From contig NZ_UNRG01000001.1 in the NCBI RefSeq assembly GCF_900537115.1, forward strand, positions 125,121 to 189,120: 64,000 nt of DNA, in the 5' to 3' direction. The notes beneath the pieces are model-generated. The model was not told where the DNA came from and searched no databases. It saw nothing but the letters and a program-made list of their open reading frames with translations. This DNA comes from Arthrobacter sp. Alg241-R88 (GTDB lineage: Bacteria; Actinomycetota; Actinomycetes; Actinomycetales; Micrococcaceae). Both the position numbers and the translations under genes were made by a program. Positions 25,832 to 35,180 of this stretch are shown here, piece by piece (position 1 is the first letter of the stretch; each line of letters begins with the position of its first letter).

Positions 25832-26752
25832 TCAGGCGGGAAGCCGGTACCCGCCGCCGTGCAGCTCCGCGAGACCGTCGGCGAGCAGCCCTGCAAGCGC
25901 CCGTTCCAGCTGTTCAGGAGCAGAATTCAACCTATGCAGGGCGCCCAGCGGTACGCCGATCCCCGCCGGCGCGAAGCCCAGGTCGGCCGGCTCCCGCTGG
26001 AACATCTCCGGCGGCACCGGCGCGTCGGCCTCGCGCAGCACGGCGATCACGGCCCCGCGGACCTGGCGGTCGGTGCCGTGCCACGCCTGGCCCTTGGGGA
26101 CGTACGACGGCGGCGGCTCGCCGGCTGCCCGCCACGCGCAGGAGTCCCTGACGGGGCAGTCGCCGCACTTGGGTGCGCGGGCTGTGCAGATCAGCGCCCC
26201 CAGCTCCATCACCGCAGCGTTCCAGCGGACGGATGTGTCGTCGTCGTCCGGCAGTAGCCGGGCGGCGAGCCGCATTTCCGCGGCGGTCAGCGCCGGGGCG
26301 GGAAGTGCCGCCCCGGTAACAAGCCTTGCGTGGACCCGCCTGATGTTGGTGTCCACTACTGTTTCGCGGCGTCCGTAGGCGAAGGCGGCCACCGCCGCCG
26401 CCGTATAACTGCCCACGCCGGGAAGCGCCAGCAGTTCGGCATAGTTGTCCGGAACCTTGCCACCGTGGTCCTGGACGATGGCCGCTGCTGCTGCGTGCAG
26501 CCGCAGCGCCCGGCGCGGGTAACCCAGCCGGCCCCAGAAACGCACTGCCTCTCCCGCAGGTTCACCCGCGAGGCCCGCCGGTGTGGGCCAGCGCTTCAGC
26601 CACTCCAGCCAGACGGGCAGCACCCGGACCACAGGGGTTTGCTGCAGCATGATTTCGCTGACCAGCACGCCCCAGGGTGAACAGTCGGGCTTCCGCCAGG
26701 GCAGGTCCCGGGCGATTTCCGCGAACCAGCCGTTGATCCGGCCGTGCAGCAT
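25832..26752 (-). CDS. mutY: A/G-specific adenine glycosylase MutY
   Basis: From ATG 26752 the protein has 306 residues starting MLHGRINGWFAEIARDLPWR. It carries the catalytic Glu in VSEIMLQQTP, the helix-hairpin-helix LPGVGSYTAAAVAAFAYG with the downstream VDTNIRRVHARL aspartate, and an iron-sulfur cluster CTARAPKCGDCPVRDSC (C-X6-C-X2-C-X5-C). It removes adenine mispaired with 8-oxoguanine. The frame is open upstream to 26941, but that extension looks non-homologous and would overlap the divergent gene at 26930, so I use the internal ATG; no strong Shine-Dalgarno fixes the choice. Confidence 0.93.
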   Translation of the reverse strand: MLHGRINGWFAEIARDLPWRKPDCSPWGVLVSEIMLQQTPVVRVLPVWLEWLKRWPTPAGLAGEPAGEAVRFWGRLGYPRRALRLHAAAAAIVQDHGGKVPDNYAELLALPGVGSYTAAAVAAFAYGRRETVVDTNIRRVHARLVTGAALPAPALTAAEMRLAARLLPDDDDTSVRWNAAVMELGALICTARAPKCGDCPVRDSCAWRAAGEPPPSYVPKGQAWHGTDRQVRGAVIAVLREADAPVPPEMFQREPADLGFAPAGIGVPLGALHRLNSAPEQLERALAGLLADGLAELHGGGYRLPA

Positions 26753-26929
26753 CTGCAGTTCCGCCCCGGAGGGAAAGAGGGCAGGCGAAGCGGTGGTGGA
26801 GGCTTGAGTATCGATCCCAACACTGTAATTGATCCGCTTGGCGGGCCGGAAACGTGATGTGACCAGAGCGTTGTCCGGGCGGCGGCGTGGTGGCGGAGCA
26901 GATCCGCGCCCGTTCTCTAGCCTAGAAGA

Positions 26930-27616
26930 ATGGGCAGGCAAGGAGATTCAGCATCACGTGGCAGGGCGACTACATCCGGTTCCAGCACCGTCCGCAAGCC
27001 CAGCCCCGCTGTGTACCGCCGGCGCCGGCTGTTCCTGGGTGCGGCGCTGCTGATGGTGATTGCACTGATTGCCGCAAGTTTTGCCCTGGCCGGGGCCTTC
27101 AGCGGCAAGTCCGATCAGGCGTCGTCCACGGACGGTGCCGGCGCAACAGCGTCCGCTGATCCCTCCACCCAGGCATCGCCGTCGGCCTCGGCGCCGGAAC
27201 CCACGCCCACGCCATCGGCCACCCCTTCCTGCAACCAGAACCTCGTGACGGTCTCTGCCTCCACGGACAAGGCCGCGTACGGGCCCGGGGAAAACCCGCT
27301 GCTCACCCTTAAGGTGACAAACGGCGGCACCATGCCGTGCGAGGTCAATATCGGAACGTCGCAGATGGAGTTCCTGGTGACAAGCGGCGCGGACCGCATC
27401 TTTTCGTCCCGGGACTGCCAGGCAAAGAGCGAAGACCTGGTGAAATTCATCGCCCCGGGCGCCAGCGAGACCGCCAACTTCCCGTGGCCGCGCAACCGCA
27501 GCGTTGAAGGCTGCCAGCCGGTGGAAGCTAAGCCCGGGGGTGGCGGCGCGTATTACATCTTCACGGCGAAGCTTGGCTCCAAAGCCAGCCCCAAGGCAGT
27601 TTTCCAGCTGGCCTGA
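26930..27616 (+). CDS. membrane-anchored exported protein of unknown function
   Basis: In this 228-residue protein a basic N-terminus (VRKPSPAVYRRRR) precedes one membrane helix (LFLGAALLMVIALIAASFAL), then a Ser/Thr/Pro/Ala-rich linker and a folded domain of about 130 residues with conserved-looking Cys residues (CNQNLVTVSAS, MPCEVNIG, RDCQAK, GCQPVE). It is probably an extracytoplasmic domain on a single anchor. TAGCCT (26918-26923) lies 6 nt before ATG 26930, so the start is probably leaderless. It sits between mutY and disA; a functional link is not evident. Confidence 0.78.
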   Translation: MGRQGDSASRGRATTSGSSTVRKPSPAVYRRRRLFLGAALLMVIALIAASFALAGAFSGKSDQASSTDGAGATASADPSTQASPSASAPEPTPTPSATPSCNQNLVTVSASTDKAAYGPGENPLLTLKVTNGGTMPCEVNIGTSQMEFLVTSGADRIFSSRDCQAKSEDLVKFIAPGASETANFPWPRNRSVEGCQPVEAKPGGGGAYYIFTAKLGSKASPKAVFQLA

Positions 27617-27633
27617 CCAGTCCTGCCAGGCTC

Positions 27634-28710
27634 TTAGAGGAACCGGTCCAGCAGGCTTGCTTCCGCCATCCGGCTCAGGCCTTCCCGCACTGTCCGGGCC
27701 CGCTGGTCGCCGATGCCGTCAACGGTCATGAGGTCGTCGATGGTGGCTGCCATCAGGAACTGCAGCCCGCCGAAGTGGTCCACCAGGCGGTCCGCGACGG
27801 CTTTCGGGACTGCCTTCAATCCCGAGAGCAGCCTGTAACCCCGGGGCTGCACCACGGCGTCCAGGTTTGCCTCGCCGCCCGCGAAGCCGACGATTCCGGA
27901 GATCTTTCCGAGGTCGATCAGCTCGGTGGGTCCCAGGTTCACCAGGGCGCTGACGGCCTTTTCGATGTCTTCGGGCGAAGCGTTGGGCGAGGCGTAGTCG
28001 CGGATGATGACGTCGCTTCCGGGGCCGCGGCCCACGGTGAGCTCATCAAGCTGGAGGGAGAGGAGGCGGCCGTCTTCGCCCAGTTCCAGGACGTACTGGG
28101 AGATTTCCTCGGAGATGCGGCGGACCATTTCCTGGCGCTGGAGGGTGACGGCCACATCGCGAACCGTCACCATCGCCTCGATCTCCAAAGCGGACAGTGA
28201 GCTTGTGACCTGGTCCAGGCGGGAGCGGTAGCGCTCCAGGGTGGCCAGTGCCTGGTTGGCGCGCGCCAGGACCTTCTCCGAACCCTCCAGGACGTGCCGC
28301 AGGCCGTTCACGTAGAGGGCAATGATCTGCATGGACTGGCTGACGGAGATGACAGGCACGCCGGTCTGGATGGCCACGCGTTCGGCCGTGCGGTGGCGGG
28401 TGCCGGACTCCTGGGTTTCGATGCTGGAGTCAGGAACCAGCTGCACTGCGGCGCGGAGGATATTGCCGGCGTCCTTGTCGCAGATGATTGCCCCGTCCAT
28501 CTTCGCGAGCTCGCGCAGCCGTGTGGGGGAGAAATCGATGCCGATGTCGAACCCGCCGGAACAGATGGAGTCGATGGTCCGGTCCGAGCCCAGCACAATG
28601 AGGGCGCCAGTACGGCCCCGGAGGATGCGTTCCAGGCCGTCCCGGAGCGGGGTTCCGGGTGCCACTCTGCCCAGAGTTGCCCTCAGAGATTCTTCGGGGC
28701 TCCGCGCCAT
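27634..28710 (-). CDS. disA: DNA integrity scanning diadenylate cyclase DisA
   Basis: The 358-residue protein has an N-terminal diadenylate cyclase domain (about 1-145) with the DGA motif (KMDGAIICDKDAG) and the RHR motif (SGTRHRTAERVA), a long helical spine, and a C-terminal helix-hairpin-helix DNA-binding domain (MTVDGIGDQRARTVREGLSR). It makes the messenger c-di-AMP and scans DNA for branched structures. An AAGGG ribosome site precedes the ATG. In many bacteria disA sits beside radA; here radA is about 17 kb away. It is convergent with the exported-protein gene, 17 nt apart. Confidence 0.96.
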   Translation of the reverse strand: MARSPEESLRATLGRVAPGTPLRDGLERILRGRTGALIVLGSDRTIDSICSGGFDIGIDFSPTRLRELAKMDGAIICDKDAGNILRAAVQLVPDSSIETQESGTRHRTAERVAIQTGVPVISVSQSMQIIALYVNGLRHVLEGSEKVLARANQALATLERYRSRLDQVTSSLSALEIEAMVTVRDVAVTLQRQEMVRRISEEISQYVLELGEDGRLLSLQLDELTVGRGPGSDVIIRDYASPNASPEDIEKAVSALVNLGPTELIDLGKISGIVGFAGGEANLDAVVQPRGYRLLSGLKAVPKAVADRLVDHFGGLQFLMAATIDDLMTVDGIGDQRARTVREGLSRMAEASLLDRFL

Positions 28711-28960
28711 CAGGTGTTTCCCTTCACAGTTGCGGACCTTCGTCCGCAGGAATGCCGGCTTTAAGGCTTGGCCGGCAGGATCAAAAAGTACTCATTTCCC
28801 GCAAGCTCAATGATAGGGGTAAGAAACACCTGATTCCGCACGGGTAAGCCCTAAAGTGCCCCATTAGGGGAGGGCAGGAAGAGGCGCAGGAACGCGTTCG
28901 ACGGCGGGTGGCGGGGCGGCACTTTCCGGTCCGGAGCAGTCAAAGACAGTGCAGCCGGAC

Positions 28961-29239
28961 TCAGCGTGCCCGCTCGCGCAGCATCCGTTCCAGCTCCCTG
29001 CTGACTTTGCTGAGTGACGCTGCGCGAAGGGCCCGTTCGTCCACAACCACCTTCTTCCGGGGCCGGACCCGGGGCTCCTTTGCAGCGAAGCCGTCTCCAC
29101 CCGAAGCGGACCCAAGCCCCTGCTCTCCTGGTGCTTCAGGGGCCGCCAACGGATCAAAGAACAGTTTGCCTGGATAGGAAGTGCAGCCTGCCGCTTCAGA
29201 TATTTTCGGCGGCGCAGGGGACGTGCGGGGCGTCATCAT
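28961..29239 (-). CDS. small basic hypothetical protein (92 aa)
   Basis: From ATG 29239 the frame gives 92 residues: a Pro/Ala-rich first half and a strongly basic helical tail ending SLSKVSRELERMLRERAR. A TACCGT box ends 6 nt before the ATG, a leaderless arrangement. The frame is open far upstream opposite prfC, but I regard that part as antisense noise. No family is recognised. It is divergent from prfC. Confidence 0.5.
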   Translation of the reverse strand: MMTPRTSPAPPKISEAAGCTSYPGKLFFDPLAAPEAPGEQGLGSASGGDGFAAKEPRVRPRKKVVVDERALRAASLSKVSRELERMLRERAR

Positions 29240-29419
29240 GCGGTCACGGTAGCCCGCACTCATTTCGCCGTTTTGAAGCGCGGGTTTCGCCGGTGTTAAG
29301 CAGAGCCCGTGGTGGTGCTCCAAGCTGCGATAAACTGGGAACTTGGCTGTCCGCCAGCCCGTCTCCCCTGAAGCCTGTCCAATGCCAGGGGCAGCCCAAA
29401 CCGCAGCGAAAGTAGCACC

Positions 29420-31033
29420 GTGTCCCAAGATGTCCTCACCCCCGCCCGGATCTCGGAGATTCACAAAGAGGCGGGCCGGCGTCGGACCTTTGCTGTCATT
29501 TCCCACCCCGACGCCGGCAAGTCCACGCTGACTGAGGCGCTGGCCCTGCACGCCAAGGTGATCGGCACCGCCGGTGCCTCCAGCGGCAAGGCCAACCGCA
29601 AGGAAACAGTCTCGGACTGGATGCAGATGGAAAAGGACCGCGGCATCTCCATCAGCTCCGCGGCGCTGCAGTTCTCCTACCGGGACACCGTCATTAACCT
29701 CCTGGACACCCCCGGCCACGCGGACTTCTCCGAGGACACCTACCGCGTCCTCGCCGCCGTCGACTGTGCAGTGATGCTCGTGGACGCGGCCAAGGGCCTC
29801 GAAACCCAGACCATGAAGCTGTTCGAGGTCTGCAAGCAGCGGAACCTGCCCATCATCACCGTCATCAACAAGTGGGACCGGCCCGGCCTGGACGCGCTGG
29901 CCCTGATGGACGAGATCACCGAGCGCACCGGGCTCCAGCCCATGCCCCTGACCTGGGCCGTGGGCATCTCCGGCGACTTCCGCGGCGTCTGGGACCTCCG
30001 CAACGACCGTTTCGCACGCTTCCAGCGCAACAACGCCGGCGCGCAGATCGCCATCACCGAGTACTTCACCCCGGAGGAAGCAGCGGAAAGCCAGGGCAGC
30101 AACTGGTCCGACGCCGTGGACGAAGCGGGCCTGGTGATCGAATCCAACCTGGAGTTCGACGTCGAAAGCTTCCACGCCGGCAAGGCCACCCCCATCCTGT
30201 TCAGCTCCGCCGCGCTGAACTTCGGCGTCAAGGAACTGCTGGACGCGCTGGTTGACTTCGCCCCGCCGGCAGCCCCGCGTCCGGACGTGGACGGCACCCC
30301 GCGTCCCGTCGCATCGCCGTTCTCCGGATTCGTGTTCAAGGTCCAGGCCGGCATGAACAAGGCCCACCGCGACCACGTGGCCTTCATCCGCGTCTGCTCC
30401 GGCGTCTTCGAGCGCGGCATGGTGGTCACCCAGACCCGCACCGGGAAATCCTTCGCCACCAAGTATGCGCAGCAGGTGTTCGGCCGTGAACGCGAAGTGA
30501 TCGACGAGGCGTACCCCGGGGACGTGGTGGGCCTGGTCAATGCGTCCTCCCTGCGCGTGGGGGACAGCCTCTTCCTCGAGGACCCGGTTGAATACCCGGC
30601 CATCCCGCTGTTCGCCCCGGAGCACTTCCAGGTTGCCCGTTCCAAGGACCCCAGCAAGTTCAAGCAGTTCCGCCGGGGCATCGAGCAGCTCGAGCACGAA
30701 GGCGTGATCCAGGTGCTCCGCTCCGACGTCCGCGGAGACCAGGCGCCGGTGCTTGCCGCCGTCGGCCCCATGCAGTTCGAGGTGGTGGAGGACCGGATGG
30801 CCCACGACTTCAGCGCCCCCATGCGGCTGGAACGCCTGCCCTACTCCCTGGCCAGGATTTCGACGGCGGACGCCATGCCGGCGCTCGCCAACGTACCGGG
30901 CGCCGAGGTGCTCCTGCGGTCCGACGGCGAGTACCTGGCCTTGTTCAATGATGTTTGGGCCCTTCGCCGGATCGAGAAGAACCACCCGGACCTCACCCTT
31001 GTCCCCATCGGTACACACAACCCCGCAAAGTAG
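29420..31033 (+). CDS. prfC: peptide chain release factor 3
   Basis: The 537-residue protein has a G domain with P-loop SHPDAGKSTLTEAL, switch region DTPGHADFSEDTYR and NKWD (VINKWDRPG), then EF-Tu-like domain 2 and the RF3 C-terminal domain. As a GTPase it recycles RF1/RF2 from the ribosome after peptide release. GTG 29420 is used; no strong ribosome site is visible. The length is close to the E. coli protein (529). The next gene starts 5 nt later, suggesting cotranscription. Confidence 0.95.
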   Translation: MSQDVLTPARISEIHKEAGRRRTFAVISHPDAGKSTLTEALALHAKVIGTAGASSGKANRKETVSDWMQMEKDRGISISSAALQFSYRDTVINLLDTPGHADFSEDTYRVLAAVDCAVMLVDAAKGLETQTMKLFEVCKQRNLPIITVINKWDRPGLDALALMDEITERTGLQPMPLTWAVGISGDFRGVWDLRNDRFARFQRNNAGAQIAITEYFTPEEAAESQGSNWSDAVDEAGLVIESNLEFDVESFHAGKATPILFSSAALNFGVKELLDALVDFAPPAAPRPDVDGTPRPVASPFSGFVFKVQAGMNKAHRDHVAFIRVCSGVFERGMVVTQTRTGKSFATKYAQQVFGREREVIDEAYPGDVVGLVNASSLRVGDSLFLEDPVEYPAIPLFAPEHFQVARSKDPSKFKQFRRGIEQLEHEGVIQVLRSDVRGDQAPVLAAVGPMQFEVVEDRMAHDFSAPMRLERLPYSLARISTADAMPALANVPGAEVLLRSDGEYLALFNDVWALRRIEKNHPDLTLVPIGTHNPAK

Positions 31034-31038
31034 GAACC

Positions 31039-32268
31039 GTGAACGCAGTTCAACCCCGTGCGCTGATCACGGGCGCCGGCACCATCAATCCGCTTGGTTC
31101 GTCTGTGGCCGAAACCTGGTCAGGCCTGGTGGCCGGAAAGTCCGGCATCGCCCCGCTTGGGGAGGCCTGGGCGGAGCAGCTGCCCGTGAAGATCGCCGGA
31201 CAGGTCAACGCTGACCTTTCCGGGCACCTCAGCACCCGTGAGATGAAGCGCATGGACCGCTGCGGGCAGTTGGCGCTCATCGCTGCCCGGGAAGCCTGGA
31301 AGCAGGCCGGTGCCCCGGAGGTGGATCCCGAGCGCTTTGCCGTGGTGATCGGCTCTGCGTACGGCGGGCTGGGCTCCACCCTGGAGCAGGACCGGACCCT
31401 TGCCGAATCCGGCCCCCGCAAGGTCTCGCCGCACACTCTTACCCGCCTTATGGTCAACGGCCCGGCGGCGTGGGTTTCCATCGACCTCGGTGCCCGCGGT
31501 GGCGCCCGGACGCCGGTGAGCGCCTGTGCCTCCGGGGCAGAGGCGATTGTCCAGGCAGCGGAGATGATCCGTTCCGGGGCGGCCGACGTCGTTATTGCCG
31601 GCGGTGTTGATGCCTCCATCAACGACCTGGTGATCACCGGCTTCTCCCAGATCCGTGCGCTGTCCACCCGCGTCGGGGACCCGCAGCGTGCATCCCGCCC
31701 GTTCGACGGCGGCCGTGACGGTTTTGTCCTCGCGGAGGGCGCCGGCGTGGTGGTGCTGGAGAGCGAAGAGCACGCGCGCGCCCGCGGCGCAGCGGTGCTG
31801 GGGGCCGTGGCAGGCGGAGCGGTGACCTCGGACGCGAACGATATCGTGGCGGCTGATCCTGCGATGCAGCGGCGCGTCATGCAGAAGGCGCTCGAATCCG
31901 CAGGCCTCACGGCCCGGGACATCGGGTTTGTGCACGCCCACGCCACATCCACCCCCGTGGGGGACCGGCTTGAGGGCCAGGCCATCAACGCGATCTTCGG
32001 CCCCGACGTCCCGGTCACCTCCACCAAGGGCCACACCGGCCACCTGCTGGGCGGCGCCGGTGCGCTCGCCGCCGTGGTGGTTCTTGAAGCCCTGCGCACC
32101 GGGATGCTGCCCGGGACCCTCAACGTTGAAGAGCTGGACCCGGAGGTGGACCTTGACGTCGTCACCGAAGACGCGCGCCAGCTCCAGCCGGAGAATGCTT
32201 CCGCCGGCCTGGTGAACGCCTTCGGCTTCGGCGGGCACAGCGTTGCCCTGGTAATCACCGGCCAGTAA
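31039..32268 (+). CDS. fabF: beta-ketoacyl-ACP synthase II (FabF-like)
   Basis: The 409-residue thiolase-fold condensing enzyme carries a visible Cys-His-His triad: Cys163 in PVSACASGAEAI, the first His in FVHAHATSTPVGD and the second in TKGHTGHLLGGAG. The fold, length and residues fit FabF, which elongates acyl-ACP with malonyl-ACP. It is not beside fabD, acpP or fabH; it stands alone after prfC, so it may be an extra or specialised synthase. GTG 31039 has AGGA directly upstream, 5 nt after the prfC stop; the open frame before that lies inside prfC. Confidence 0.85.
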   Translation: MNAVQPRALITGAGTINPLGSSVAETWSGLVAGKSGIAPLGEAWAEQLPVKIAGQVNADLSGHLSTREMKRMDRCGQLALIAAREAWKQAGAPEVDPERFAVVIGSAYGGLGSTLEQDRTLAESGPRKVSPHTLTRLMVNGPAAWVSIDLGARGGARTPVSACASGAEAIVQAAEMIRSGAADVVIAGGVDASINDLVITGFSQIRALSTRVGDPQRASRPFDGGRDGFVLAEGAGVVVLESEEHARARGAAVLGAVAGGAVTSDANDIVAADPAMQRRVMQKALESAGLTARDIGFVHAHATSTPVGDRLEGQAINAIFGPDVPVTSTKGHTGHLLGGAGALAAVVVLEALRTGMLPGTLNVEELDPEVDLDVVTEDARQLQPENASAGLVNAFGFGGHSVALVITGQ

Positions 32269-32274
32269 CGCAGA

Positions 32275-32303
32275 CGCCCGGGACGGTTTTCCCGGCCCGG
32301 GCG
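32275..32303. terminator. possible bidirectional terminator between convergent genes
   Basis: CGCCCGGG (32275-32282) pairs with CCCGGGCG (32296-32303) between the synthase and the convergent MFS gene. No long T-tract follows on either side, so termination efficiency is uncertain. Confidence 0.4.
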
Positions 32304-32345
32304 CTGGAACAGTGCGGTGACGATTGCGGCACAATCGCCTCATCA

Positions 32346-33698
32346 CTAGGCCCGGCTGGGGACCGGAGCCTCGACCGGCAGTTCGCGAACTTCAGGCGCT
32401 GCATCATTCCCGCTGCGGCGTTCCTTCAGGAAGTACACCAGGCCTGCGGCAATGGTGGAGGCGGCCGCCAGTGCAAACAGGCCGGGGATGACGCTTCCCG
32501 TCTGTTCCTTGATGATGCCGAAACCGAACGGTGCAACGAATCCGCCCAGGTTGCCCAGCGAGTTGATGATGGCGATGGCCGGAGCCAGGACCAGCGGGTG
32601 CAGCCCGGACTGCGGAATGGTCCAAAACAGCGGGGAAGCGCTCTTGAAGCCCATGGCCGCAACGGCCAGGAATACCAGGGCCATAACCGGCGAGGCGATG
32701 GCTGCCGCGAAGGTGCCAACCGCGGCCACCAGGAGTGCAACCACAAGCAGCGGCTTCTTGGACCGGGCCTTGTCCTGCAGCTTTGCCGCGAAGTACATGG
32801 CGAAGACGGCGCAAACCCACGGGATGGAGGACAGGAAGCCGACGGTCAGGTCCGTGGTGCCGGGGATCTGCTTGATGATGCTGGGGAGCCAGAACGTGTT
32901 GGCGTAGATGGACAGCTGCACGGAGAAGTAGATGCCGCACAGCAGCAGGATCTGCGGGTTCAGGAGCATTTTCCAGCGGTTGATCTTTCCGCCGTCGGCC
33001 GTGGCGTGCTGCGCGTCCTCATCGGCGATGGCGCGGGACAGGGCGTCCTTTTCAGAAGCGGTAAGCCACTTGGCGTCCCTGATTTTGGCGTCCAGGAGGA
33101 AGAACACGGTGATGCCGACGACGACGGACAGGGCGCCTTCGAAGCCGAACAGCCACTGCCAGCCGCGCAGGCCCAGGGCACCGTGGAGGCTGAGGAGCAT
33201 CCCGGCGATGGGGCCGGACAGCGCTGCGGCGATGGAAGAGCCGGCGATGAAGATTGCCGTGGCTTTGCCGCGCTCGCCGGCGGGGACCCAGCGGGCGAAG
33301 TAGAAGATGACGGCGGGGAAGAACCCGGCCTCTGCGGCACCCAGCAGGAACCGCAGGACGTAGAACATGGTCTCGCTCTGTACGAACGCCATGAGGAAGG
33401 AAACCGTGCCCCAGCTGATCATGATCCTGGTGAGCCAGACCTTGGCGCCGTACTTCTCCATCATGACGTTGCTGGGAAGCTCGAAAATCGCATACGCGAT
33501 AAAGAACAGCCCGGCCCCGAACCCGTAGGCGGCGGCACCGATGCCAACGTCTGCCTGGAGGTGGTCCTGGGCGTACCCGATGTTTGACCGGTTCAGCTGG
33601 TTACAGACCAGCATGACAAGCATGATGGGCAGCACGCGCTTGAAGAACTTTTTCGTGGCTGTCGCCACGTCCGAGACAGCATTGTCCACAGACTTCAT
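32346..33698 (-). CDS. MFS transporter (anion:cation symporter type), probable D-glucarate importer
   Basis: The 450-residue, 12-helix MFS protein resembles the ACS family that imports sugar acids: NQLNRSNIGYAQDHLQ in helix 1 and GAAEAGFFPAVIFYFARWVP near helix 5. It lies last in the kdgD-dehydrogenase-gudD gene series, 153 bp after gudD and behind a hairpin, so glucarate or galactarate is the probable substrate. ATG 33698 has an AAGGAA ribosome site; the frame continues 21 codons further upstream without one. Confidence 0.9.
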   Translation of the reverse strand: MKSVDNAVSDVATATKKFFKRVLPIMLVMLVCNQLNRSNIGYAQDHLQADVGIGAAAYGFGAGLFFIAYAIFELPSNVMMEKYGAKVWLTRIMISWGTVSFLMAFVQSETMFYVLRFLLGAAEAGFFPAVIFYFARWVPAGERGKATAIFIAGSSIAAALSGPIAGMLLSLHGALGLRGWQWLFGFEGALSVVVGITVFFLLDAKIRDAKWLTASEKDALSRAIADEDAQHATADGGKINRWKMLLNPQILLLCGIYFSVQLSIYANTFWLPSIIKQIPGTTDLTVGFLSSIPWVCAVFAMYFAAKLQDKARSKKPLLVVALLVAAVGTFAAAIASPVMALVFLAVAAMGFKSASPLFWTIPQSGLHPLVLAPAIAIINSLGNLGGFVAPFGFGIIKEQTGSVIPGLFALAAASTIAAGLVYFLKERRSGNDAAPEVRELPVEAPVPSRA

Positions 33699-33764
33699 TG
33701 AATGTATTTCCTTTGGGTTAGATGAAGCAGGCCGGCTGCGGGGCCCAAAAATGCGGGGCACAGG

Positions 33765-33801
33765 AAAGTAGTGGGGCGCGCCACGGCGACCCCACTACTT
33801 T
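33765..33801. terminator. perfect hairpin between gudD and the MFS gene
   Basis: AAAGTAGTGGGG (33765-33776) is fully complementary to CCCCACTACTTT (33790-33801). It lies in the 153-bp gap between gudD and the transporter and could reduce readthrough, giving lower transporter expression than enzyme expression. It ends in only three T residues. Confidence 0.6.
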
Positions 33802-33851
33802 ACCGAAGAGTGCTGCCCGTCACTGCTGCCGGACGGTGCTGCCGGACGGCA

Positions 33852-35180
33852 TTACCGGACCAGGCAGGGCCGCTTCGGATCGAAGGACCAGCCATCGATG
33901 TAGTACTGCATGCCGATGCTGTCATCACGGGCGTCGAGGCCGTGCGCCAGATACAGCTGGTGCGCCTTGTCCAGGGCTTCGCGGTCCAGTTCGATGCCGA
34001 GGCCGGGGGCGTCCGGAACCTCGATGGCACCGCCCTTGATCTGCAGCGGTTCCTTGGTGAGGCCCTGGCCGTCCTGCCAGATCCAATGTGTGTCCAGTGC
34101 GGTAATTTCGCCGGGCGCCGCGGCGCCGGTGTGGGTGAACATGGCAAGCGAGATGTCGAAGTGGTTGTTCGAGTGTGATCCCCAGGTAAGGCCGAACTCG
34201 TGGCACATCTGCGCCACCCGTACCGAGCCGTGCATGGTCCAGAAGTGCGGATCCGCCAGCGGGATGTCAACCGCGTTGCTGCGGATGGCGTGCGACATTT
34301 CCCGCCAGTCGGTGGCAATCATGTTGGTGGCCGTCTTCAGGCCGGTGGCCCGGCGGAACTCGGCCATGACCTCGCGGCCGGAGAAGCGGCCCTCAGCCCC
34401 GCAGGGGTCCTCGGCGTAGGCAACGACGCCCTGCATCCGCTTGCCCAGCCGGATGGCTTCATCCAGCAGCCAGCCGCCGTTGGGATCCAGCGTCACCCGT
34501 GCGTCCGGGAAGCGCTTGGCCAGGGCCGTGACCACGTCCACTTCGTCGTCGCCGGACAGCACGCCGCCCTTGAGCTTGAAGTCGCTGAACCCGTACCGTT
34601 CCTGGGCGGCTTCAGCCAGGGCGACGACGGCGTCCGGAGTCATTGCCTCCTGGCGCCGAAGCTTCTCCCAGCGGTCCGCCGGTGCGTCCTCCACCAGGTA
34701 GGGCAGGTCGGTGCGGGAATGGTCACCGATGAAGAAGAGGTAGCCGAGCATCGGGACGGAGGAGCGCTGCTGGCCGTCGCCGAGCAGTTCCGCCACCGGG
34801 ACGCCGAGGAACTGGCCGTGCAGGTCCAGCAGGGCCGACTCGACGGCGGTGACTGCATGGACGGTGGTGCGAAGGTCGAAGGTCTGCAGGCCGCGGCCGC
34901 CGGCGTCGCGGTCGGCAAACTCGGCCGCCACTTCGCGCAGGAGGGAGCGGTAGCGTGCCACCGGCTTGCCGTTGATGAGGGCGCCGGCTTCCTCGATGGT
35001 GGTGCGGATCTTCTCGCCGCCGGGAACCTCGCCGAGGCCGGTACGGCCCTCGGAATCGGTGATGATGACGACGTTGCGGGTGAAGAAGGGGCCGTGTGCT
35101 CCGCTGAGGTTCATCAGCATGCTGTCATGGCCGGCTACAGGCACTACTTCCATCCGGGTGATGGTGGGCTGGTTGCTCAT
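33852..35180 (-). CDS. gudD: glucarate dehydratase
   Basis: The 442-residue enolase-superfamily enzyme is very close to E. coli GudD by eye: [33 protein letters not shown], the catalytic lysine region [10 protein letters not shown], metal ligands in TLDPNGGW and [12 protein letters not shown], and the catalytic His in [19 protein letters not shown]. It dehydrates D-glucarate to 5-keto-4-deoxyglucarate. ATG 35180 overlaps the upstream dehydrogenase stop by 4 nt (ATGA). Similarity this strong makes the assignment reliable. Confidence 0.97.
   Translation of the reverse strand: MSNQPTITRMEVVPVAGHDSMLMNLSGAHGPFFTRNVVIITDSEGRTGLGEVPGGEKIRTTIEEAGALINGKPVARYRSLLREVAAEFADRDAGGRGLQTFDLRTTVHAVTAVESALLDLHGQFLGVPVAELLGDGQQRSSVPMLGYLFFIGDHSRTDLPYLVEDAPADRWEKLRRQEAMTPDAVVALAEAAQERYGFSDFKLKGGVLSGDDEVDVVTALAKRFPDARVTLDPNGGWLLDEAIRLGKRMQGVVAYAEDPCGAEGRFSGREVMAEFRRATGLKTATNMIATDWREMSHAIRSNAVDIPLADPHFWTMHGSVRVAQMCHEFGLTWGSHSNNHFDISLAMFTHTGAAAPGEITALDTHWIWQDGQGLTKEPLQIKGGAIEVPDAPGLGIELDREALDKAHQLYLAHGLDARDDSIGMQYYIDGWSFDPKRPCLVR

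Noticed and set aside
26753..26941. N-terminal extension of MutY
   Set aside because: The first 63 codons of the open frame look non-homologous, begin with TTG and overlap the divergent gene at 26930.
29240..31018. Long minus-strand frame opposite prfC, upstream of the small gene at 28961-29239
   Set aside because: Only the last 92 codons lie outside prfC and have their own start signals; the rest has antisense composition.
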